Assembly: GCF_024763615.1 (NCBI RefSeq)
Contig: NC_077222.1
Location: 13,950,001-14,014,000, forward strand
DNA length: 64,000 nucleotides
Direction of reading: 5' to 3'
Origin: Phlebotomus papatasi
Taxonomy: Eukaryota > Arthropoda > Insecta > Diptera > Psychodidae
Part shown: in pieces, positions 54,120-64,000 of the stretch
How positions within the stretch are numbered: position 1 is the stretch's first letter
Layout of the letters: each line of letters begins with the position of its first letter
Notes under the pieces: model-generated
What the model was told of the DNA's origin: nothing
What the model saw: only the letters and a program-made list of their open reading frames with translations
Databases searched by the model: none
Translations under genes and position numbers: made by a program

Positions 54120-56640
54120 GCATTCTTCCCATCCTCAAGTAGATCTTGAAAAATTCGAAAATCTATTTGAAGATCCAAAAAAGAGACTTTCTTACTTCTT
54201 GATAATACCGCAAGGTGACTAAAGTACATCCTGTTCGAATTTCGAAGTGCTCAAGTGTCAAAATGTGTCGTTCTTCACATTTTTGTGAGGAAAAACACAG
54301 TACAGCGATGCTTGTTGTTCTTGTTCTATTATTTAATCACTCCATAATTACTGAGTAAATCTTGTGCCAGTCTTTTAGTGTGATATTTGATAAATTTTCC
54401 CCACCTTGTTCGAAAATTTAGTATGAAGATTCGAAATTGAATTTGAATTCTTCGAACATCAACGACTTTTTGTGCAAATAGAATTCCATTTACCTTTCAT
54501 CCAAGACACTATTGGATAATTAAAATCTACTTGTGTTTGGGCTCATTTCAGGTTTCGAACTCACGCGTGACAATGCTACGAAAATTACAGAATTCCTCTA
54601 CAGAACATCTTCAAGTACTATACGATTCAGGGGTCCCAGTCAAAATTCCGAAAGCCAAAATCCCGAATTCTTAAAAGTGTCATGATTACTCCCACAATTG
54701 CACGATTATTTTTGTTAAATATTTATATAATAATGAGAAATAATTCGAATCAACGTACACCATCTGTCCGAAAAGTGGGTTGGTGTCTTGGTAAACTTTC
54801 GCATTGTTCTTAAACATGTAATTTTATAAACTACTCTCAATTCATGCCTTATCCCAGTATTTACCCCAGCAAATAATCGTATTCTCCATGGTAAAAAAAA
54901 GAATCTCGTGTATAAATATTTCAAGTTTCTCTGTAGCAAAGAACTGCCTGGAGTGGAGAGCTGGGTGATCTTGAGGAAAAAAGGCGCAAAAATGTCCTCC
55001 CGCCTTCATAATCATCAGGCTTAAGTGTTTCTTCTGTGTTGGCTGTTATGTCTACTCCCAAGTTTATGGATTATCACGACTCAATGATATTTATTGCGAT
55101 TAACAATATAAATCATATTCTTGTTCATTAGTGTTCTTGGACTGTTCACAATATAATAAATGTATTACCATGGGTACATCAAGTTAAATTTAAGAAAAAA
55201 AGTCAGAGAGAGAGCAAGATGAAGAAGGAGGGCATTAAATTTGCATGAGATTTCTCATACTCTTTCTCTTTTTTTTTAGTGCAAAAAAAGGTATCAATGG
55301 GAATAAGACCTAAAAAGAGCGAAGATATGAAGAAAAAATTTTAAGGAGTGGTTTGCTTGACACATCTAGAAGATCTATCTCGATCTACCTCTCAAATGGG
55401 GAGTTTCAGCAAAGAGAGACGGTAAAATGGACAGTGACTTAAAAAGACAAAATAACCTTGTTGGAGATGTTGGGTACTCTCATGGATGTATATTTTCCTC
55501 TTCAGCAGCCACCATAGGAGTTCTCCTTGTGCAATTTGCACTGAAATCTCTTTGGACGTTGGGGCATTTATTGTGGCAGCACCACCAATTCTCAATGGGT
55601 GGCATATCATATCATAAATATTTTATCCACCCAGACACTACAACTTACACAGACAAGTGAAATCATATGGTGAAGAAAATTAAATGATCTCTTATACGAA
55701 AACTATTTGCTCTCTCTCTTTTTCATAAGGATTGGGTGCAGTTTTAAATGCACGCGAGATCACTAGTTCTTGATCAGCTAACCCCAGTTATATGTACAAG
55801 ATTGAAAATTTCACCTTTAGACTCTTCTCATACATTTAAACATTATCTTATCTATCTCACTTTTAAATTACCTCGCACCAGAAGAAAATTTCTAATTCAA
55901 AAATGATCTCTAAAGTCACCTTCTCTGCAGTATATATGAGAAACACTCGATCAAAGTCCCTGTGAGAAATTCTGTCAATTTGAATATTTCAACCAAAGGC
56001 AAATTGCAAGGCATGTCGTTTGAGATGTTCATTAAAAAAGACACATATTTAATGTGGCACAGAATGGGCTTGATAAATTTCTCTTTAGGAAAACTAATAC
56101 AACATTTGTAGGAAAGGTCTTCTGGTGATAAAAATTTAGTGATCTTGTGAGAAACTTTTTTGAGTTGAAAATACAATTCTCAAAATATCAACCTTGGAAT
56201 CTTCTAATAAAAGTCCAAAAACGTAGAGACTTATTTTAATGAGGAACTCAATCGAAAGATCAAGCTCTAACCTAGAAGAGATCAATGAATGAAGATCATT
56301 GATCTACCTTCGTATATACACAAAACCTGCATCAAGATCATCTCTTTAATTTTCTGTTGTATAAATTCCAATGGCAAAAATATCAGATCACTTCCCTCCC
56401 ACAGAGATCCATTAATAATTCTCACATTTTTCCGTCAATATTCGCTAAGGTGGCTCAAAAGGAAGAGGAATGGGATGGGGTTTCGCAGAATGCCAGAAAT
56501 TGTAAGTTCATTACTAGAGATAGTGTTGTGGTTCTCACCTGAGGAGGAATAGAATATTAGATGGGAATATCTTATCCCAGATGTGTAGCCGATAGTTCGA
56601 GCGGATAGATAGAGAGATCATACAGAACTCGGTTAAGTAG
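54120..56640. other. Twin 5' intron, no recognisable features
   Basis: AT-rich unique sequence with a short GA-rich tract (55205-55215). ORFs of 60-90 codons occur on both strands but none resembles a known family or has flanking splice signals that I can support. Confidence 0.5.
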
Positions 56641-57072
56641 TAGGGTAAGTGTGCCAAATTTCGGCATAGTTGCATGCAAGCGCCAAAGTCTCAAGTTTGA
56701 AATGTAATATCTTTAATAGAAATTGAGTTTTTTTATTCCTTCTACTTAAGGAGTGTTGCTTAGAACCTTGCAGACAGTTTATCGTCTTTATTTACTCTGA
56801 AAATCATTCTTAATACATTTTAAAATTAATAAAAATGTAGACATAGCTTTGGTGCCCTATTTCGGCCACCTTCATTCACATAGTTCCTTGCCCTTTAGGA
56901 ATTCTTCCAATGCATTTTTCACGTCATCTCGTTTGTCGAAGCTACATTTTTTGTTATTCTTTTGGATTGTATAATCTATAGAGTATGTAAAAACTAAAAA
57001 TTCATGAAAATTCGAGGAACAAAAAAGGTGGCCGGAATTGCAAGCTGGCCGGAATTTGGTACACTTACCCTA
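56641..57072 (+). mobile_element. TA-flanked MITE family G, copy E (full length)
   Basis: TA, GGGTAAGTGTGCCAAATTTC at the left, and the right end ...CACTTACCC then TA. Full-length relative of the copy at 3764 in the same orientation. Confidence 0.85.
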
Positions 57073-57277
57073 AGCTAGCGCAATACTATATATAAAAGGC
57101 ATTGATACTCTTAAAAAAGGGCCTTGTGCCTATAAAAATAAGTCCTTATTAAGTACTTATTAAGGATTTATAGTGCGCCCCTGTAGTTGTAAAACAATTC
57201 AAGAAAAGTAATAATTGACTGAAAGGGTAAATGACAACATTGCAATTGAAAACTTTACTAAGGTACTTCCATGAATA

Positions 57278-57345
57278 CCTCAATCGATCAGTGTATAGAG
57301 TAGTCTCTCTATGACTATAAGGTCTCGGGTTCGAGCCTAGGCAAC
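57278..57345 (+). repeat. tRNA-like SINE head
   Basis: Contains an A-box-like ATCGATCAGTGTATAGAG and a canonical B-box GGTTCGAGCC at the correct distance, with an anticodon-arm-like CTATGACTATAAG between. Stems are imperfect. The GC-moderate tail continues to about 57510. Probably a tRNA-derived SINE distinct from the 43-kb family. Confidence 0.45.
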
Positions 57346-57512
57346 TTTAGAATTTTCAACTTCAACTGTCGTGTTAGTCTCGAATTCTTCCAGTGAATGA
57401 ATGGAAAAGTAATGCCACTGCATTGACAATGAACCTCCTAAAAGGAGAGGTTCAATATTCACTGTCCAGCCAGATACAAAATCCGAGGCTGGTCTCTCGT
57501 GATATAAAGCGG

Positions 57513-59736
57513 TAGGGGAGACTGGGGCAAAAAGTCACAAATCGAAAAATTCAAAATTCAATATCTTCCAAGGTAAAAAAGATAGCGGCTCAATTTTTTT
57601 CTATAGACAGCCTCCATAGACCTTCTTCAATGTTGTAAGTTTCTTAGAATTCGAAAAAGAATTTAGAAAATAAAAAATATCGAAATTTTTAGTCCTATTT
57701 TTAAAATATATTCCTTGCAGAAGATAACAATTATTACCTACTTATTTTCCAAAATTAATGCACTGGTGAATATTTTCTAAATAATTTGGTTTTTTGAATA
57801 AGAATCCGCTATCTATATTAGAATTTCACACCAGTTCTTTTCTCCAGAAATCCTTTTATTAAAAATGGACACTTGGGGTAAAAAGTAACAAAAGGCATAG
57901 AGCAAAAAGTAACAAAAAAGCGAAGCAATTTCTGATGTCTCACGGCGAAAAGAAACGTCATTATCATGTCTCGCCGCTTGTTGTTTGCATTAGTCAAAAG
58001 ATTTGCAGTCTTTTGTGTGTTGTTTTTTTTTCTAAAATAGCTTGAAAAGCGCATTTCTCGTTTTCTCACTTTTCTCGTAGAGAATACGGTGTTTTACAAA
58101 GGTGTTGATGAATAAATTTTCTATGAAAATATGTCCTCTAGGTATTTTTTCAAATTCACGGAAGCCTGCAATGAAGCGAATCAAAATATGATAATACCCA
58201 ATGTCTGGTACTATTTGCTCCAGCATTTTTGAGAATAGGGGAGACCGGGGAGGTTTGGGACAGGGGTACTGTGGGACAAGGCGATTTTTTCAATTAATTT
58301 TTGAAATAAATGGGATTTAACCATTACTGTATCGCAGGCAATATTAAGATGTATCTTGACTAAAAGAATGGATATCCTCAGTTTTATTGTTTTAATTTTA
58401 TGAACATTTTTTTAAAAATTGATAAAAATCGTATATTTTGACGTCTCAGTTTTCCTCCTTGTATTTTATATCAGTTATATATAATTAAAACTTTTTTATC
58501 TCATTAGGTAGCAGTGTAATCTGGGAACATATTTTTATAAAAGTTTCAGAGATTATACGCTCTTGTTTTTTACATAAAGGTTTTAAATACCAAAACTACA
58601 CGTGGGGATGTTTGGGACACCTGAAAGGGGATGAATGGGACGTTGATTTTCGACAAGATTGTAGGTGGTATACAATTGTTTATTTTCAAAATGAAGAGTA
58701 ATGCCCAGTTTCTACTGGAAATTTCCCTCTTGTGCAAAGTTTACCAGTGGAGCAGATTTCTCTAACTACAGGAACAATTAAACCATCAATGTCTTGGGAA
58801 TAAATAATTTACTCTCCAGAGGATATTCGACCTTTGCTCATTCCCGTTAAAAACTTTTTTTTTCGAAAATTTTTCGAACAAGTTCTCCAGAAAATGCAAG
58901 GCGAGAGCTAATTCAGAGAAATAATGAGAAAACAGGTACAATGCAGTTGTCGTAAAATCAAACAGGAATCCATAAATGAGTTCAAAACTAAGAGTTGCAA
59001 GAAAATTTACTCGCCTGAGGAATTTGATAATCATGATTGCAATATTTAGAATAAAAAAAAAGAAAACAAAGGTAGATGGAAAATAAGAAGAAAATATCTT
59101 CAATAAATTGATTGACAATAAATGACTCTACTGTACAAATAAAATTGATAGTAATTCCTAAGAGATAGAAATAGGAGATAGAATAGGAGAAATAAGATAG
59201 AAATAAAAAATGAAACATTTTTATTTCTATCAGAAATATTTTTAATCTGGTATTTAAAATTAATTGACGTGTTCCAGTAATACAAATTATGCGAGAAAAA
59301 ACGCGTCCCAAACATCCTCTTTTGCGTCCCATACTGCCCCACATCGGGGAGGTTTGGGACAAAGCGTCAAGTAAAATGTTTTATCTTCTCCAAGAAAACT
59401 CAGTTGCTTTCCAAGTTCTATCGAGTACTTTATATAAAGTCAATACCCATAAGTATCCTATAGACCGCATAAAATTGTAATACTCTATCGTGGTTTTTTG
59501 GAATACTGTCTCAAAGTCAAAACATGAAAAAGTGTCCCAAACCTCCCCGGTCTCCCCTAGTCACAAAATTGCCTTTTATTAGAAATTGGCTCGATAAACA
59601 TATTTTCTTACAAAATAGAGGAAAATTACTTTCACAAAGTTGTAGAGCGGTAAATTTTCTATAAAACAGCGCTAATTAAAAGTTTTTTAATCGAACAAAA
59701 TATCCGTTTTGTGACTTTTTGCCCCAGTCTCCCCTA
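57513..59736. mobile_element. TA-flanked element with GGGGAGACTGGGGCAAAAAG ends (outer)
   Basis: Left terminus GGGGAGACTGGGGCAAAAAG, right terminus the mirror image ending CAGTCTCCCC, TA on both sides. About 900 bp once the nested inner element is removed. No transposase remains. AAAAAGTAACAAAA words are repeated inside (57880-57920), echoing the terminus. Confidence 0.8.
58236..59559. mobile_element. Nested TA-flanked element with GGGGAGACCGGGGAGGTTTG ends (inner)
   Basis: 1.3 kb, inserted at a TA of the outer element. Termini GGGGAGACCGGGGAGGTTTG and mirror. The word GGGGAGGTTTGGGACA recurs within the element (58604 as GGGGATGTTTGGGACA, 59308 mirrored, 59345), suggesting subterminal binding repeats. 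The terminal GGGGAGAC is shared with the outer element, so the two belong to related families. Minus-strand ORFs inside are hydrophobic and not recognisable. Confidence 0.8.
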
Positions 59737-60574
59737 ATGTTTATTAGATATAGGAAAGGTTTCATGACCTTATAGGATTTCCTCCCTTAAAAGTAACATT
59801 TTTGTTCTCGATATGATAGAACTTTACTTTAAAAAGTAAGAATTCTGTTTCGTTATGTTCGTCTCTAAGGAGAAAGAACTGAAACTGTCTCAGCTACAAG
59901 GCTAAATGCATCAAAAATTCACGGAACCCTAAGCACTAACGTTTTAATAGCCCATTCTGAGACAGTATTCCACTATGTACACCAAGTTTGAAAATATGAC
60001 AACTGGTTCGTAGGCAATTAGTCTCCTGTGTTAATCACGCAACAAGAATTAGCCTGTCATCTTCTCACCGTTGACATCCCAGTCGGATAGTCAATTTAAA
60101 TCTAAGCACAGCAAAATCAAAGTGAATCAATTAAGTAAAGAAATGCATATACAAATAATAAAAAAATAATAAATGAGCTACAAATTCATGGGAAATCTGA
60201 TGTGAGGCGGTTATTAAGGGAGACTAAGTTCTAAAAGAAATGTAACATCAAAATGATGACACAATTAGCTAGTATGAGTATACTATTAGGCCTTTTTAAT
60301 TTTTATCCTGTTTGTTTTGAAAATTACCGATTTGAATTGTTTCAGATCTTTACGACATTATATCGACGGCTCAGAATATAAAACGAATAAGTCGCGAATG
60401 GTCACCTTTACAAGCTGAGATCTTACATGCTGAGTATAGCATTTTTCAGATTTTAAACCCCTATAATTTTGACAATATTTAACTTTCCGGTATAATATTC
60501 ACAAGGAAGGTAGACGGTGTCAAGGAGTACACGAAGGAAAAAAATACGTTCTCTACGATCAACTGGCGCAATTG

Positions 60575-60868
60575 ACTTTAGAGGGATGTCTCCGGTGATT
60601 GCCAGTGAAAATGTTAGTCACCCTAAGATGATTTTTTTTTTGGTTTTGCCCAGAGCTTTCGATCCTGATGGGGATCTTCTTCAGTGGCTGGAAGGAACCT
60701 TTAAAAAATGTTAAAAAGAAATTCGTTGCAAATAAACAGTATAGTGCCTTTCAGCCACTGCAGAGGATCCCCATCACGATCGAAGGCTCTGGGCAAAACC
60801 GAAAAAGTGTTTTCATCTTAGGGTGACTAACATTTTCACTGGCAATCACCGGAGACATCCCTCTAAAG
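60575..60868. repeat. Foldback with arms of about 120 bp carrying the CTGARGAA hairpin
   Basis: The left arm 60575-60696 and right arm 60748-60868 are near-perfect mirror images (GAGGGATGTCTCCGGTGATT..., TTTTGCCCAGAGC..., GGATC...). Each arm includes a copy of the CTGARGAA hairpin motif, on the minus strand at 60652-60684 and on the plus strand at 60758-60785. Confidence 0.75.
60652..60684 (-). other. CTGARGAA hairpin motif, copy 5
   Basis: Minus strand: CTGAAGAA, stem GATCC, loop CCATCA, stem GGATC, then GAAAGCTC. Perfect stem. The sixth copy, in the opposite arm (60758-60785), reads CTGCAGAG with stem GATCC/CGATC and one mismatch. Confidence 0.7.
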
Positions 60869-62270
60869 AAAAAATACACATTTTGCTAAAAATCGACTTA
60901 TTGGACTTATATTCTGACAAGTCGATACGTTCTTATAAGTTTTTAGAGATATAGTAATCTTCTCGGCAGATAGATTTCATCTGGCATTCTACAGTCTCTG
61001 GATAGACTAAACCCGGATGAATGATTTCTTTGAGTTCTGAAACGGTTCCGTTTCCGAGGGAAACGTTCCGTATCCTTTACCACTAAGTCCTCAACATTGT
61101 ATATTGAATGGATGATCAATTATCGTTTGAACCTTTCTTATATTTTTATTGACAAAATACGATTGTAATAGACTTTTATGTAGGGGTTTCTTCAAGATCT
61201 CAAGTTCCTATCTCTTTCCATTTGGTTTCTAGATCACAAAGTCAATAGACATGAATGAATATCAATTTTCTGTACAAGGCAGCAATTTTAAAAGAGAATC
61301 AATTTCCTTTAAGCTTCAGATTCATAAATCCGAGGGATTTGTGTATACTCTTCTCCCTCTCTCCCTTTGACTTAGAGCAATAAAAAGAAGTAATAATAAT
61401 TTTAATATGGTGATCTTGGTGTGACCAAAAAGTCCAATATGATCAATTTAAATTCCTGCCAGATTCACTCATCTCCATCCATTTTCTCGCACTTGCAATT
61501 TCCATTGATTCCCCTCGCACACATAACACACTATCAGTAATGCGCGATCACAATAATAATAATAAATAAAAGCAAGAGAAGTGATCTTAAGACGGTCTTT
61601 TATGCCGTCTTCACAGTCCGCTCAACTCTTTCTGCTTGCGTACAAGGGAGGTTAATTTAGATGCACAAAAGCACTAAAGTTTCTGTATATTGTTGAGTCG
61701 TTTATTATCGAAAAAAACACACAACAAAAACCTCAAGAAGAATAAAAAATACAAATGATTTTGTATTAAGAGAGAAATAACAATTTGGTCTTATTTTTAT
61801 TTCACTGTCTCTTTCGATAGCTTTTCGCTTATAGTTTTCTTCCCCCTCACAACCAATATAAATATGTGGAAATGTACACATAATATTGTTGTTGGTTGCA
61901 TTGTTGAACATACAAAACGCGTTTTGTACAGCAATTTATGCAGCATATAAATGAATGCAATGCTTCTCTTGTGTTTCTTTTTTTTTTCTTCTTCTTAAAA
62001 ATCTTACCTACCCTCCTCAACACATACCTTACACCCATCCACCTATGTTGGGATCTTCATAAGCATCCTCTCACTATATACAACCACGTGCAATGTATGA
62101 ATGTGTAATGTTATAATTAACTGTTTACTTTATCAATGTGCACACACCGCCAAGAGGTAGACAAATATGGAATTTTACTCCTTCTTTATGTCCCACCAAC
62201 TTGATTGTTGGGGTAAATAATGCAACGCTAAATTCAACACCCATCGATCGACATATTATTAACCAAAAGG
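60869..62270. other. Spacer without recognisable gene
   Basis: Contains an AATAATAAT tract at 61550 and poly-A/T runs; no supported features. Confidence 0.5.
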
Positions 62271-62287
62271 TCATCTCATCCATATAC

Positions 62288-62452
62288 TCTTCTGTGATTT
62301 CCACTCCATGTCTTCTCCAGACACCGAGGAATTTTCCTTTACGACTGCATAGGCACTAAATACAAACTTGAAGTAATTGTCATTGTCAATCTCACTGACA
62401 TCGATTGGGTGGCTGTGAAAGGGCAAAAAATATAGGTGTTTTCTGTCTGGAG
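62288..62452 (-). CDS. Candidate exon of unknown gene
   Basis: On the minus strand a good acceptor (TGCTCTCAG) is followed by 54 codons reading PDRKHLYFLPFHSHPIDVSE and continuing to KSQK, where AGAGTATATG could be a donor; otherwise the frame ends at a TGA at 62271. Composition is balanced and unlike the low-complexity ORFs nearby. It is on the twin strand but does not look like the leucine-rich repeats expected there. I cannot assign a family. Confidence 0.25.
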
Positions 62453-62795
62453 CTGAGAGCATTCTTAGACACTTTGCACAGTACTTGATCACAAAAATGA
62501 ACGCATTTGGTTTAAACATTTTTCGTAAATAGAAAGATAGCAAATTGAACCGGTTTTATAATTGAACTTACAAAGATATCCTAGGAAGTAAAATGACCAT
62601 CCTGAATCATCCTGAATTAGACCTTACTGCAACCGGAATTTCTAGACATTCATTATTGTTTTCTATACATGCAGGAAAAAATCCTAATGGCCTAAAGGGG
62701 AATCAAACCCGGAATACTTGCATGACTTGCACTGTCTAATTAAATTAAATTAAAAGCCTTAGTAAAGCCGTTAAGCGATCTATATCATGACAAAA

Positions 62796-63005
62796 ATCGA
62801 AGAAATACCTATTGGCACTTTAAAAACTCGTGTCATGACCTATTGGCACTCTATATACATACATTGGATATGAAATTTCAACATCTATCTTTATACGAAA
62901 AAGTAGATTAATGAAAAAACGTCATATTGAAAAACGTATTGAAAAACATATGAAAAAACGTCAAACTGCCAATAAGAATGTTGTTTGCCGAAAAGGTGTT
63001 CAATA
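62796..63005 (-). mobile_element. MITE family P, inverted diverged copy
   Basis: ACCTATTGGCACTTTAAAAA, CTCGTGTCATGACC, then CATTGGATATGAAATTTC: the reverse complement of the right half of the copy at 29645, followed by AAAAACGT words and AAAGGTGTTC. Confidence 0.55.
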
Positions 63006-63080
63006 GATCCTGCACTATTTTCTTTACATTTACCGAGTCATGACCAATTTGATTTGATTTATAGACCACTTTTGAACAAC

Positions 63081-64000
63081 TACAGTAGATGCCAAAAGTT
63101 TGTTGCCTGATGTATGTTCAAGAAACCAGAAGAAAAAATGATAGAAACAATTACTTTTTAAAATGTTTCGTTTTGGAAAATCCGTAGATCTTTTTTTATG
63201 TATTTCGAAAAAAATATTTCATCTTATTTCATATAAAATTAATTGTTTTCTAAAGGTTGTTCATTTTTCATTAGTCAAAAGTTTGTTGCCTGATTTGAAA
63301 AATTACTCAAAATAGACGTTTCTAAAGTTTTCAGTGGTAAATATATGTGTACAAAAGTGATGATAAATGCCAGGAAATAATTTGTTTTTTGATAAATCAA
63401 AATTTAGGTTAAAATGGTAAGTTAACAGAAGTTAAATAAGAGAAAAGTTGTCCAGAGATACTGCCAGAATGAATCTTCGTCGTCAATTGTTAAATTTTAT
63501 GGAAAATCTCTACATGATATACATAAAATTGATAAAATCTATTATGACAAGGCATGACCACATCTAAAAATGCTACTGGCAGACCTAGGGTTTCGAGTCA
63601 GAGGGTCTATATCAGCATTATAAGTATCTCTGATAGTGACACTATGATGTCTGCTCCAAAAATTCAAAGTCAGTTAATTGCTGAAGCGATACAGGTCCCT
63701 ACTGGGAAAGAGTCAGGAGTCAGGACAACACTTTTCAAGGGAATTCTCCGCAGTTTCGGTATTTTCTTTTATTAAGAGTCCAACTATAAGATGATTGCCC
63801 TGTACTAGTTCAGATATTTTACAATATTAGCTTCTGTGGTTCGATATGATATGCGATTTCGTAAGATTGGGCTTAAAATTTACATGTACATGCTTTGACT
63901 CTCATAGATCACGAATATCATACTCGCTAAAAACCGATTTTCGTAGTAGTGTAGCCGGCTGATCGATTTTTCAAACGCTTCTGACGAGAAAACGAAAAGG
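63081..64000 (+). mobile_element. Tc1-like transposon, left part, broken and cut by window edge
   Basis: Starts at TA with CAGTAGATGCCAAAAGTTTG, a Tc1-type terminus. The end word GTCAAAAGTTTGTTGCCTGA recurs about 190 bp inside (63277), the IR/DR arrangement seen in Sleeping Beauty-type elements. A decayed transposase follows at about 63420-63775. The right end lies outside the window. Confidence 0.65.
63420..63775 (+). pseudogene. Tc1 transposase N terminus, inactivated
   Basis: One frame (63554-63775) reads NATGRPRVSSQRV, then SAPKIQSQL, matching the GRPRK...RED...SAPKIAAEL linker between the two helix-turn-helix motifs of Tc1 transposases. The upstream region (KREKLSRDTARM...) fits the first HTH but has in-frame stops, and later sequence shifts frame again. 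The catalytic DDE region is not recognisable before the window ends. Confidence 0.6.

Noticed and set aside
37561..64000. Leucine-rich-repeat exons of twin
   Set aside because: I looked for motifs such as LTALYLNDN and LDLSSNKL on the minus strand and found none. Very short exons could be missed, but they most likely lie beyond the window.
1..64000. CRISPR arrays, bacterial operons, prophage
   Set aside because: Spliced genes, intron signals and animal gene families show that this is a eukaryotic chromosome; the tandem repeats present have no spacer structure of that kind.

Overview
This is an AT-rich eukaryotic window with long introns, GT-AG splice sites and a very high load of small transposable elements. 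Two conserved genes identify it as insect. The first is the C-terminal end of a class I myosin of the Myo1A/1B type (Drosophila Myo95E) on the + strand at the left edge. The second is the C-terminal exonuclease half of the CCR4 deadenylase (Drosophila twin; human CNOT6/CNOT6L) on the - strand at 27.2-37.5 kb. From memory both genes lie in the 95E-F region of D. melanogaster, so a dipteran with conserved synteny is the best guess. I cannot name the species.

Layout. 1-4979: five coding exons of the myosin tail; the 4 kb intron 2 carries a stack of nested repeats. 4980-26.4 kb: a region with no recognisable protein gene. It holds a cluster of GGGCGTGGC words (5.2-8.6 kb), an array of foldback MITEs, TTAA- and TA-flanked elements, several large inverted repeats and long T-rich tracts. 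26.4-27.2 kb: a promoter-like segment with two palindromes, a possible non-coding first exon and a 41-codon ORF just downstream of twin. 27,228-37,524 (-): four twin exons, separated by two introns of about 4.5 kb full of nested elements and one intron of 79 bp. 37.5-64 kb: probably 5' intron of twin, because the leucine-rich-repeat exons are not visible and should lie beyond the window. It contains a tRNA-derived inverted SINE pair, a decayed pogo/Tigger-like transposon, two nested TA-flanked elements and, at the right edge, the start of a broken Tc1-like element.

The strongest unexplained signal is a short RNA-like hairpin motif found at six places. It has the constant left flank CTGARGAA, a 5-bp stem whose sequence differs between copies but stays self-complementary in four of them, a 5-6 nt loop, and a right flank that is GAAA in three of the four and AAAA in the fourth. 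One copy lies downstream of a non-LTR retrotransposon RNase-H-tail fragment, and another lies in a 145-bp insertion bounded by an exact 16-bp target-site duplication. This suggests a structured 3' recognition element of retroposons. Nested insertions with readable empty sites also allow a relative chronology of several transposon families. All calls come from reading the sequence by eye; no alignment or database search was run.
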